From contig NC_088301.1 in the NCBI RefSeq assembly GCF_032854445.1, positions 3,038,001 to 3,102,000 on the forward strand: 64,000 nt of DNA. Reading direction: 5' to 3'. Shown here piece by piece: positions 1-11,100 of the stretch. The notes beneath the pieces are model-generated. The model worked only from the letters and a program-made list of their open reading frames with translations. It was not told where the DNA came from and did no database searches. The stretch comes from Liolophura sinensis (taxonomy: Eukaryota; Mollusca; Polyplacophora; Chitonida; Chitonidae). Made by a program: the position numbers and the translations under genes. Every line of letters starts with the position of its first letter. The first letter of the stretch is position 1.

Positions 1-375
1 TATTTATATGAATAAACCGAGGGCCATCGCAAATGTTTTATCCTTAGAAGGGTTAAAATATAAAAACAGACGTCGCTACATAATTGCATGATTCCAGATC
101 TCGTGTGCATTTGTTTCGGGTCCGTAGAACATTGCTGTACGTGTTAGATGAAACTCATCATGATAAAAGAGAGTAGTGAAAATGCCTCTGTATCTTGTTT
201 TTGAATTTGTTTTCACGACATTAAACCAGTATGAAATACTGTTTGTAGTTCAAATATCTTTAACAAAATTTACTCCAAGACCGAAAACAAGTAGAATAGC
301 ATCTTTAATAACAGCAGAAAACCTGAGGGCTTCCCGCCGCAGCTAAAAGAGATTTAGAAGCGCATGTGCGCGTGT

Positions 376-480
376 ATTTATTTATTTGTATATGACTGGT
401 TATAAAGCCGTATTCAATTTCACTTACGAGACGGCGGTAAGATTTATTGGTGAAGACTACTACAACCATTCGCCAGGTAC
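376..480 (-). repeat. Diverged SINE fragment
   Basis: The A/T-rich tail (tatttatttatttgtat), then a degraded copy of the SINE body (acgagacggcggtaag), match the reverse complement of the better-preserved SINE at 39.0 kb. Only the 3' half is recognisable. Confidence 0.45.
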
Positions 481-595
481 CTGAAAAACTTTCTGACTGA
501 AAACCTTCGTCGATTAATAGAGAGCTAGATTTGAACACTCGGCCTCCCTGCTGAAGGCTGGCTCGTACACATAATCATTAACTCCATCAGTAAAT

Positions 596-700
596 TTGTT
601 TATTTGTTTATTTATTTGATTGGTGTTCTGCGCGGTACTCAGTAATATTTAACTTATACGACGGCGGCCAGCATTATGGTAGGAGGAAACCGGGCAGAGT
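596..700 (-). repeat. SINE 3' fragment, family 1
   Basis: In reverse orientation this has the tail (atttatttgattggtgtt), the block around acgacggcggccagcattat and the gaggaaaccgggcagag segment typical of SINE family 1 in this window. The tRNA-like head is missing. Confidence 0.75.
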
Positions 701-732
701 AAAAAAATAATAATAATAAAAGAATAAAATAG

Positions 733-777
733 AGTCGGACACCTCAATCGGTCGACACCGATGTAAACTGTAAATTT
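733..777. repeat. 45-bp exact direct repeat, copy 1
   Basis: This 45-bp block, beginning agtcggacacctcaatcggt, recurs without a mismatch at 2251-2295, 1.5 kb downstream. It contains a near-palindrome (atcggtcgacaccgat). The bases on either side of the two copies differ. Confidence 0.85.
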
Positions 778-2250
778 ACACCAATTTTAAATTGACTATA
801 TGTACAGTTACAAAAATCTGGAATTCATTATTTAGTTATTTCGTTGTTTATTTGCCTGTTAATATATTTGAGCTTTACGTCATACCAAAGAAATACAGCG
901 ATGGATTGTCAATGCGTAGAATACATATTTAGTAAAGCTTGTAATTACGAACAACAATTGCCTTACTCCGATGCATAACATATATGCAGACCCAGTTCTA
1001 TGTAACAGAACAAACTTACCCCGATGCATGAGATATATACAGACACAGTTCTATGTAACAGAACAAAGCTGTTCACTTATATATGATTCCAAAAACTAAT
1101 CTGTCCAAGGGAAGGGAATCATAAAGCAGGGGAATACTGTGTTTTTTGAGTGAGGACAGAATAGAATATGTTATTGCTGCAAGCTGTGGTGTTATATATG
1201 TCAGCCTTGTTCTGTCATTCTAAGAGAGTTCTTGTGTGTGAGTACGTGGATGTTGTGTTGTTTTTAACATAATATTATATGGCAGTAACTTAAACTATTT
1301 CACCATCACTCAAAAATGTTATTAACATGTTAAATTCAACAGGTTATTTTTTTTGGAAAGTGTACATTGGATTATTGGGTATCTGAGACAATTACACTGA
1401 GGATTTTGTACGTTTAAAAGGGTGCCGTCACTTTTATTCTTTTCCCAATTGATGACAGGCTTTATTTTCGTCGATTTAACGGTTTTAATTTGTTCCAGAT
1501 AATGAATTATTTAGTTATCGGGAACAAATTATTTCACTAACAGAGACGAAGTAATCCTTTAGATCGACGAAAATATTATCCGCCTTCGTTCTGGATTTTT
1601 CAGTGTGTAAGACAACCTGAAAATTCAGATAAAATGCAGTAATCCAGGTAAATAAAAACAAATTGATGAAACTGTGTTAATAAATGTGTCAGTTTTCGCA
1701 GGTTGAGGTTTATAATCATCTTAATAATAGGAGCGTTAATATTGAGCGCGAAAATGTTTCTCTTTTAATCCTAAATCGTATTTTGTTAGGCTAAACCTTT
1801 GCAAAATAATACTGATATTATGTTAAATGCTTATAATAAGTGTAGACATTCATGCGCCGACTTGAAATCAGTGGAAATGATAAAGAAATCTGTGCATACA
1901 GTACCCTCAGAGCGAACCTCATATAGCATGTAGGGTTTATACTATATGGGTGAAAGTATCAAACGCACATTGTTTAGTGCACTGTTACGCAGCTAGTGAT
2001 AGCGTGTACCCTTGCTACACGTACGCTTGTTTAAGGTTGAATAGCCAAGTAATCCATTATATACACGTGTCTTACCTTATCCCTTTATGTGAAATGACTT
2101 ACCTGCCCAGTTGGTTAAAATGACCAGTAAAACCACGTGTCCAATCCAGCCCATCTTAAGGCAAACCGGGCAAATGGCACAAAACAAAACTGTTAAACTG
2201 AAGTGTAAAGCAGTAAATAAAGACGGCTCCAAATCGTCCTTCAAGTTAAA
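778..2250. other. AT-rich non-coding stretch
   Basis: No gene is seen. A 53-bp unit ending in agttctatgtaacagaacaaa-type sequence is duplicated in tandem at about 960-1067. An imperfect inverted repeat lies at about 1460-1572, with gtcgat/atcgac and ttgttcc/ggaacaa arms. The stretch is bounded by the two copies of the 45-bp direct repeat. Confidence 0.5.
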
Positions 2251-2295
2251 AGTCGGACACCTCAATCGGTCGACACCGATGTAAACTGTAAATTT
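2251..2295. repeat. 45-bp exact direct repeat, copy 2
   Basis: Identical to 733-777. It is followed by gaaaggtaacggcgg rather than the acaccaatttt that follows copy 1, so the identity ends sharply at its 3' edge. Confidence 0.85.
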
Positions 2296-2812
2296 GGAAA
2301 GGTAACGGCGGAGTTAACTGGTTAGAGGACACTTCTGCTAGATACTTGTATTGATTATGCATTTATCTGCCGCTGAACACAAATAGGGTTGGCTTGGATG
2401 AAGGCATGAAAGGCCTAGAGAATAGCTGCGGACAATACCGGCACGCAGTGGATATGGATGCGCCGTTGTTTGGCCTCCGTCACATCTGTCGCTGACATCT
2501 ACCAATTTCATGTCTGTTTGTGTGCATTATAGGCTCTGTTCCTTACTACGTGCATCAAAGTGTAGAGCAGCCGAGACAAATATCATCAATATAAAACTAT
2601 TTAAATTAACGTCATACTCAGAAAAATGATTTTCTTTCTTAAACAGTATAATGTCTATTGTCCATAAGAAGAAATATTGATTTGAATGACTCATATTTAT
2701 TTACATATTTGATTGGTGTCAAGCTAAACCCAAAAATCCCAATTAATTTTATGAGTCGCCCTAGACCTGCTTTGGGATTCACAGGTATTCGTCCTCGAGA
2801 GTTAACCTGACT

Positions 2813-4123
2813 AAGGCATGAAAGGCTGGAAATGAAAGCTGGAAATGTGTCTAAGAGGCTGACCACCCTGTGGAAAGGCTGGAAATGAACCAACACCTAA
2901 CTTGTCCAAAAGGCTGACCTGTCTGTGGAAATGCTGGAAATGAACCAACACCTCACGTGTCCGAGAAGCTGACCTGTCTGTGGAAAGGCTGGAGATGAAA
3001 CAACACCTCACGTGTCCAGAACATGTCACGTGTCCAAAAGGCTGACCTGTCTGTGGAAATGCCGGACATGAACCAACACCCCACGTGTCCAAGAGGCTGA
3101 CCACCCTGTGGAAAGGCTGGAGATGAAACAACATGTCACGTGTCCAAGAGGCTGACCTGTCTGTGGAAATGCTGGAAATGAAACAACATGTCACGTGTCC
3201 AAGAGACTGAACTGTCTGTGGAAAAGCTGGAGATGAAACAACATGTCACGTGTTCGAGAGGCTGACCTGTCTGTGGAAAGGCTGGAACTGAAACAGCATG
3301 TCACGTGTCCAAGAAGCTGACCTGCCTGTGGAAAGGCTGCAATTGATCCAACACCTCACGTGTCCGAAAGGCTGACCTTTCCGTGGAATGGCTGGAAATG
3401 AAACAACACCTCACGTGTCCGAGAGGCTGGCCTCTCTGTGAAATGGCTGGAGATGAAACAACACCTCATGTGTCCAAGAGGCTGACCTGTCTGTGGAATG
3501 GCTGGAGATGAAACAACACCTCACGTGTCCAAGAGGCTGGCCTGTGCGTGATATGGCTGGAGATGAAACAACACCTCACGTGTCCAAGAGACTGGCCTGT
3601 CCGTGGAAAGGCTGGAAATGAACCAACACCTTACGTGTCCAAGAGGCTGACCTGCCTGTGGAAATGCTGTAGATGAAACAACACCTCACGTGTCCAAGAG
3701 GCTGACCTGTCTCTGGACTGGCTGGAAATGAACCAACACCTCACGAGTCCAAGAGGCTAGCCTGTCTGTGGAAAGGCTGGAATTGATCCAACACCTCACG
3801 TGTCCAAGAGGCTGGCCTCTCTGTGAAATGGATGGAAATGAAACAATACCTCACTTGTTCTAGAGGCTGGCCTGTCTGTGGACTGGCTGGAAATGAAACA
3901 ACTCCTCATGTCATGTGTCCAAGAGGCTGGCCTGCCTGTGGAAAAGCTGGATATAAAACAACACCTCACGTGTCCAAGAGGCTGATCTGTCTGTGGAATG
4001 GCTGGAGATGAAACAACACCTCACGTGTCCATGACGCTGACCTGTCTGTATAATGGCTGGAAATGAAACAACTCCTCGTGTGCCCAAGAGGCTGGCCTAT
4101 CTGTGGAAAGGCTGGAAATGAAA
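2813..4123. repeat. 55-bp minisatellite, about 24 copies
   Basis: The unit reads roughly gctggagatgaaacaacacc, tcacgtgtccaagaggctga, cctgtctgtggaatg (55 bp). Most copies contain a CACGTG hexamer. Copies differ by scattered substitutions and a few small indels. Open frames on both strands (for example 2811-3194 minus and 3823-4011 plus) come from the repeat and show no domain. Confidence 0.93.
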
Positions 4124-4373
4124 CATCATCTTAAATATTGAAGCCTTTCAAAAACATGCATCTTGACGGCGCAGTCACGATGCGTCTCTGGTGTTCCGAT
4201 TTGTACAGACGTTAATTCTTGATTGCTATTACCAGTTTTGATAGATTCTGTTGTAGGGTAGATTGTCTTTATCAACAATTACACAAGCGAAAATATCAAA
4301 ACTGTACACCATGGTACACTGACCAAGCATTTGAATTAATGACTTTTTTATTCAGGCCTAGTATTTATTTATT

Positions 4374-4433
4374 TGACCGCCGTCGTATAAATGAAATATT
4401 CTTGAGTACAGCCAATCAAATCTATTTGAATTT
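4374..4433 (+). repeat. SINE 3' end fragment
   Basis: Contains ccgccgtcgtataaatgaaa, then tattcttgagtac and ccaatcaaat, the 3' end of SINE family 1 in plus orientation. It is truncated on both sides. Confidence 0.7.
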
Positions 4434-4569
4434 TGTTATTGCAACGCTCACTTATACAGCGGTGGTCATTTCTGTGTTCTAGGGAACAGTCGTTAACACA
4501 TCTTCATTATTACACTACATGTGTACTAACTAATTCCTTCTTTTGGATCAGACGTGGTTACGCCTCTCA

Positions 4570-4690
4570 ACACAGAACCCCCCCGCCCCTAACCACCACC
4601 ACTTCCCCCAAATCCAACCTCACCCCCCCCCCCAACCTAACCACTACCACAGCCCCAAACCCAACCCCTACCACTCCCACCTAACCCAGT
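4570..4690. repeat. C-rich low-complexity tract
   Basis: A run of C-tracts separated by AA or TAA/ACC (for example cacccccccccccaacctaa). The minus strand therefore carries many runs of three or more G. Nothing here looks coding. Confidence 0.8.
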
Positions 4691-4795
4691 TTGTGTCTTT
4701 AGACCACAGTTTCTGTATTTGACGAATGAGCCAACGCATTTGACGAATGAGCCAATGAAGACACTTACATGTGATTTTTTTGGTGTCTTTTGAGT

Positions 4796-4945
4796 CTCTT
4801 CATTGCGAGGTCATCTGTTGTTTATTAGCTTTAGAGTCTATTTGCTCATTGCGAGGGCACCTGTAGTTAATGGCATTTAGTCTATTTGCTGATTGTGAGG
4901 GCACCTATTGTTAATTTCCCTCAGAGTCTATTTGTCATTTGTTCG
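4796..4945. repeat. Short tandem repeat, about 3 units
   Basis: A unit of about 55 bp containing gagtctatttgctcattgcg and agggcacctgt-type sequence is present about three times with substitutions. Confidence 0.6.
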
Positions 4946-6038
4946 TAACCAGCTTATATACTGCGCATTCGCAAGTGCTTGTGCACTGCGTAGTACGTCA
5001 ATTGCATTATGTACAGTGAGTACAGTAAGTCACGTGACTGATGGGAATGGGTAAGTGGGGGAACGGGGCGCATCTGTTGCGCAGATATTCTCATCACTGA
5101 GTTCCAGCCCCTGGTTGAAATGCACTTCGCCTGTTTTGTGGAGAACGTCAGTGAAACGTTTCCCTCCCTGCCACCTCCTCATGTACCTAACCTGTAGTTC
5201 ATCATGCGGTAGGGTAACGACTATAGATAGGGGTCACGTCTGAGTAAAAGTAAATACCTAAGGAGGATACCTGACTAGCAGGAAGTCGTTCAGTACGACT
5301 CAGTTTTACACCTTAGTATATTCTCTTATGGCGAGATGTGCAAAATGCGATCGTGATAAGCATATATACACAGAGGATGTAATATCGATTCTACCTGAAC
5401 ATCGTGGGGACTGAAGAGAACTGTTGATGGTACGTCAGTGTAGGTACGTCAGTGCAGTCAGCTGTCACTGTTGTTCTAAAACAGCATTATTCTTATTCTA
5501 TTCTGCTCTGAGGCGTCCTGACCCATTGAAACCACACCCAATTCTTTTACGCTGCACTTGATTCACCCCATCCAGCCCAGACACCACATGCAAACATCCA
5601 GCCATGTGTTTTGGCTCATACCGAATATTCAGTATCAAGTACAGGTGTGCACAGCCTGGTTAGAGCATTGGTAACGCTGACTTGTCATCGCTGTGATTCA
5701 AATTTAAATCTTTAAAAATATCCCAAAATAAATACTTTTTGTCCTTAATCCTCAATGTATGACTGTACTGATTTATATCTGTAATCAATTGTTGTTGAAT
5801 GTCAGCGTGTGTGTGCACGGGCATGCGTGAATGAGTGACTGGAATTGAGGTCAGCTATTCGTTATTGACGGAGTTTGTAAACAAAGTTTATCAATCAACC
5901 AACCAATAAATCAACATATTATGTTACAAAACAAACGGGTGGCGTTTCACATGTATATCATGCTTTGAAGCATTCACGTTTTACGTGACTCAGATCGTAG
6001 TCAGCTCATGTGTTAGCCGCTGCTAATAACATCCATTT

Positions 6039-6645
6039 ATGGTGTTCTTGTGTGTTCTTGTGGAAGGGCTAGTGCATGCCGCCAAGATCCTGCTGCCGCT
6101 GAAGTATAATGCCGAAGACACCAGACATGACACTGACCATATCCAGCCACATAATACTGGTTTGTCAAAGTTTGGCCGCGGCTTTAAGTAAGAAGATTCT
6201 AGGCAGGTAAACAGGGGTGGTTTTACTCCAGACTTCTCTGGTTTTCTACTTATAAACATGATCGGCAGCCATCCATATTAATGAAACATTCTAGGGTATG
6301 GCGTAAAAGTAATTAATTCATTTATTTCTTTCATTTAATCATTTCATGACTTAATATATATCAATAAATGTGGCAATATTCAGGAATATTCCACTTTACA
6401 CGATGAGGGTCCGTTTTAAAAGAAAAGGAAACCGGAGCCTCCGTACTAAACCTCCGCCCCTCGGCAAAGGTGCACACCAAGTAAGTGAACGGTTTTCAAG
6501 AAATTGACTACAGGTTTACAGGATTAACTGGCACTCTGTGTACATGTAAATAGTTACTAACTCTCCCGTTGGTTGTTGCAGCAGGCACGTCACTATAGCT
6601 AGTGTCACCATAGCTATCATCATTGTTATCGTTGTCATCGCTTAG
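6039..6645 (+). CDS. Tentative two-exon gene for a ~70-residue membrane or GPI-type peptide
   Basis: Seen: an ATG at 6039, just after an in-frame stop at 6027, opens 49 codons plus two bases to a donor (tttaa|gtaaga) at 6187. The protein starts MVFLCVLVEGLVHA, a possible though imperfect signal peptide. A polar stretch follows (EDTRHDTDHIQPHN). At 6582 an acceptor (ggttgttgcag) is preceded by the branch-point-like tactaac. The exon 6582-6645 continues in phase with a strongly hydrophobic tail (VTIAIIIVIVVIA) and a stop at 6643-6645. The total is 213 nt, or 70 residues; an alternative acceptor 3 nt downstream gives 69. A hydrophobic tail ending right at the stop is the pattern of a GPI-anchor signal or a tail anchor. 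No family is recognised. The case rests on splice signals, phase and composition only, and it could be chance. Confidence 0.3.
6297..6450 (-). repeat. Diverged SINE copy
   Basis: In reverse orientation it shows an A/T tail (attcatttatttctttcatt), then aatattccactttacacgat and aggaaaccggagcc, all matching SINE family 1 with many changes. It lies in the proposed intron of the 6.0-6.6 kb gene. Confidence 0.5.
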
Positions 6646-8132
6646 TCTTAGCCCGAAGTGTCTAGATATCTTTTATAGTACAAGTACTTTTTGTTACGAT
6701 TCAAATGCATACTCTTTCAACATATTGTCTTGTGTACCACTAGTGTCCACCCGACGTACGTCCCCTTCAGCTCTTCATACATGTGCATGTGGCTATGTTC
6801 CGATATGTTCCAGGTGGCTTTGTGCGCAACAGAATCCGCTGTATTCCTGTATAGGCCAGGTTTGGCCCGGAACGACTTTGTAGAGCAACCAGCATTCCGA
6901 TACTCTAATGTGGATTGTATGAACGGCATAATGTAGACAACATATATGCATTAAAAATGCTTCGAACGGTAAAAGAAACATAAACAGCCACAAAATTGTA
7001 AAATGACACGCCAGGAAAATACACAGCGTTTGAGAAAAGTTGGATTTATTAAAACTGAGTATTTTTATCATAATGACAGTTAAAGTGTATTTACATGTAG
7101 TTGTACAGTTGCGAGTCTAAAGATATTTAACCCTAAATGGAATTCCCCTGGATATCAAGTTACGGTACCTAAATCGTGTTTACTGCGTCGGCAGAATTAT
7201 CTGAACTTGTGGCAATGTTTCTGATAATTATTCGCTACAAAACAGGATTACCAATAATATCAACAGAAAAAACTTTCTGGGGTTTCTACCTTGAGTTGCG
7301 TTTTCGACATATATAAACCAACTGGCACTAATAAAAACCGACCTTCCGTCCTTATCAATGCAAAAAAAAAACATAAAAAGACAAAGAAAAGATGTACATA
7401 TTATCCTATATTAAAGTAGTTCGTCTGAAAAAAATTAAGAAATCCAATATCACATCCAAAAAAGCGGTTACATTTGTAAAAACATGCGTTGTTTATAGTG
7501 AGATGAGCATACGAGGTGCACATTACATTCACATGAAAAGGTGGTTATGTATCTATATGACGTCATACGTCAAGTGCTTGTCTGACCACGGAAGACGACA
7601 CACATCAACAGGCCTCCTCTGAATTACCTCCCTTGTAACACGATAACTGCTATGACATATTGGGAGAATAGCTTTTGAGATGGGAAGTGGATAAGCAAGT
7701 GGGACCTCAAGGATGTAGAATATGTCATGACAAAGGCAGCCATCCTGAAGGCCAAAGAATGTAGAGAAACATGACCTGAACTAATGGGAAACGTTGAAAG
7801 AGAAGTTAAATAAAGTTTATGTAAAACATAAATGTTTAATGGAGGTCGCTGAAGCTAACCGCTATATATGTATTTCAATAAGAGACTTTTGTGCTTCATC
7901 GGCTTAGTTTAAAAAATTTGTACAATGTTTATCACGGACTTTCCAACGCGGCTTACAAAATTACCGCCTGTCGAGAAGACAGGTCTGCCACTAGCTTAAA
8001 CTGATTTTGTTACTAGCCTTTAGCCGTTTTCACAACTCCCACCTAACCACGTCTAGTCGCTAAAAACGCGCCATTTCAAGGGAGCTCAAGGGAGGTAATT
8101 CTCTGCGTCTGTGTCATAGCTGCGAGGTCGAT
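6646..8132. other. Intergenic, no feature recognised
   Basis: The stretch is AT-rich with only short random frames. It separates the tentative small gene (plus) from the last exon of the ZP gene (minus), so it should hold the 3' ends of both. No conserved coding or RNA structure was seen. Confidence 0.4.
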
Positions 8133-11100
8133 TTACATCTTTGTTAAGCCGCAGTTGCTGTAGGTGTGGAATTCACGCGCCTCATCACTGTGCCTCTGCT
8201 TAGCACGCGCACAAACCAAAGCCAGAATGATGATAGCCACGATAAGCAACAGCCCGAACAGAGACGCCACGATGAGGAAGGTGGAATTCTGGAAGCAGGA
8301 CGCAGTGTTTAACCTATTCACAGGATCCCGGCCACAGGTCCCCAAATCAACTGGAAAAATAACTTAGATGTATAAAGGGCGACACGTAATCAAGGACACG
8401 CCTTTGAATAATCCCAATCAATGTCGTTGCATGTAGGTCAACCGGATGCCACACATAATGGTTACTGTAATTATCTAATAGCCTTGTAATTAGTATAACT
8501 ACATGGTTTATACGCCTAGACTTTTTATGCATCCTCACAATTTTGAGCCGGAAAATGGTAAGATTGAGGGACACCATGATATACCATAAAACACTTGAAT
8601 CCTAAAACAAAACTCTAATGTCGTGGCGATGAAAGAGACATACTCTACTTGCCGACAACATGGTCCATCTTAAATGAACCTATATTTGGACAGGTATCTC
8701 CACCATTGCAGATATTCCGACATAATTGGTTATTTCACCTTTCTGACAATTGTTTGTACATAACACAAGCCTATAAATAAGGTACCTGATTAAAAAAGCT
8801 GTCTGATATTAGGGAATGTTACAATCAGTTAGTTTGCATCATTTGACATAGTATAGTTATACAATGAAAAATGAAAACCAAACAAAAACCAATCCCATAC
8901 TATAGCTGCGATATCCCGCAAACATCAATGTCATCTTGCACTTAGGCCAGCCGTTAAGAGAATAGGTCATGCTGAAAGATAAGATGTCACGTGTTTGACG
9001 CGAGTGAAGTTCAGTAGGTGGTTTTAGCTGTTCAACGGGATCAAGTCATTGTTTCTATAAATTATATATTAGGCTATATCTACACCAATACTGCACCTAC
9101 AGACATCATACTTGGTTTATCCATGGCACTTAATGTGGGTTATAACGTGATGCCAATAACTCTCGATTCTAACCCCAGGGAACGCTTCTGTGAATAGCAG
9201 TCTGAACAGCAGTCTTGTCCCTATCTCTGTTAATGCTGCACCTACAGACATCATACTTGGTTTATCCATGACACTTAATGTGGGCTATAACGTGATGCCA
9301 ATAACTCTCGATTCCAGCCCCGGGGGACGCTTCTGTGAATAGCAGTCTGAACAGCAGTTTTGTCCCTATCTCTATTAATGCTGCACCTACAGACATCATA
9401 CTTGGTTTATCCATGACACTTAATGTGGGCTATAACGTGATGCCAATAACTCTCGATTCCAGCCCCAGGGGACGCTTCTGTGAATAGCAGTCTGAACAGC
9501 AGTCTTGTCCCTATCTCTGTTAATGCTGCACCTACAGACATCATACTTGGTTTATCCATGACACTTAATGTGTGCTATAACTTGATGCCAATAACTCTCG
9601 ATTCCAGCCCCACTGGACGCTTCTGTGAATAGCAGTCTGAACAGCAGTCTTGTCCCTATCTCTGTTAATGCTGCACCTACAGACATTATACTTGGTACAT
9701 TAATGACACTTAATGTACTAAGTATGATGTCTGTAGATGCAGTAGTGGTGGAGATACAGCCTAATATATAATTTATAGAAATAATGAATTGTCCCCGTTG
9801 ACGCACAAGTTTGACCAATCGACTGACTGGAGACAGACAGAACGACTTTTGCTTAGCCAAGACACATTACAGGGCATAATCCCACCTCGTGCGAGTAGAA
9901 CATCAATGGTGTTCCATCACACTGTTCCCATTGTTCTACACATTAGTTACCCACCCAGGTGCTTCGCACGCATCACTGGATGACAAACTTACCTTCGGTA
10001 TCACCCTGTGTTACCACAAACACGCGAGTTGTGAGATTTCCGCGCTCCGTGCCAGATTCTCGCTTTCTTCTGCCGAATCCATTGGCAACGCCATTACAGT
10101 TCAACTGTGGAAAGAAAAACACAAGAACAAAGGGTGTCAGACACGAATAGGGACATACAGCGTCAGTCGTTCGTAACTGCAAACTGACACAAAATCATTT
10201 GTACTGTAAACACTGTAAGTTAATTGATGCCAATGTTTGATGAGAGTTTGGGTCAAAAGTACTGCAGATACCACAAGTGAAACTGCAGACATCGGATTTA
10301 TCAATCATGGCTGAAATTGTGTTTTCAGCTGAATGATAACTGTCCCTGGCAATAACCTGTCGACACACCTGTAAGAAACCTACACACCAAACGTGTTTTC
10401 ATTCAAACCTCTTCGATTGACAGGGTAACCTGTCGGGTAGAATAGGCGTGTCAAACATGTACCAAGTGTTCTGATTGGTTGATGGTGCATTTTGACCAGC
10501 AGATCATTCTGATCCACAGCGGCAATCAGTCATTTCGACTCACCGGGGCACAGTTGGCAGCACTGGCACTTGTACACATTGTGGTTGAGGCCAAGAAGTA
10601 CACGGAGTTTGTTGTCATGAACTTGAACATCTTGAAGGGAACAAGAACCAGGCCTGGGTTGGGTTTTTGCAGAGGTGATACTGTGATGCCATTTGTCAGG
10701 GACACAGGGCAGCTGGAAATAGAACAAGAAGTCCACTGAGTTTAATAATAGTTGTACCACTTGTGGGGTTTCGGGTGCATTTAAAGCTTACCAGCTATCA
10801 CTAGTGCCATATTAGAATTAACAACGCTATTCATCTGGAATGTCTCTGCATGCCGGAACTCAATTTCATCGACATATAACATCTAAGAACTTCTCAATTT
10901 CCTCATGCCCCCTCACATTTGGAAGGATGTAAACCAAAATATTTGTAAAAATTCCTAATGATCGAATATATCACGTTAACAGACAAAACTAAACTTTAAA
11001 ATATAACTTTGTCGGAGAGCAACAATACACCATATATTTATAAGATCGTCTATATTGTGATAATGTGTGATAATAAAGGGGATTGTTAACTTTCTGGACA

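Noticed and set aside
733-2295. LTR-type element bounded by the 45-bp repeats
   Set aside because: The repeats are far too short, lack the usual end dinucleotides, and the interior has no coding remnant of that kind.
2813-4123. CRISPR-like array
   Set aside because: The repeats are adjacent without unique spacers, and the genome is clearly eukaryotic; it is a minisatellite.
5085-5197. Short exon-like frame ending FVENVSETFPSLPPPHVPNL then stop, after a ttgcgcag acceptor
   Set aside because: The composition is protein-like, but no upstream exon could be found. The only nearby donor would leave a 34-nt intron, too short to splice.
6423-6480. Possible middle exon of the small gene, ending in a good donor (caccaa|gtaagt)
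   Set aside because: No available acceptor gives a phase that joins both neighbours, and the sequence belongs to a diverged SINE.
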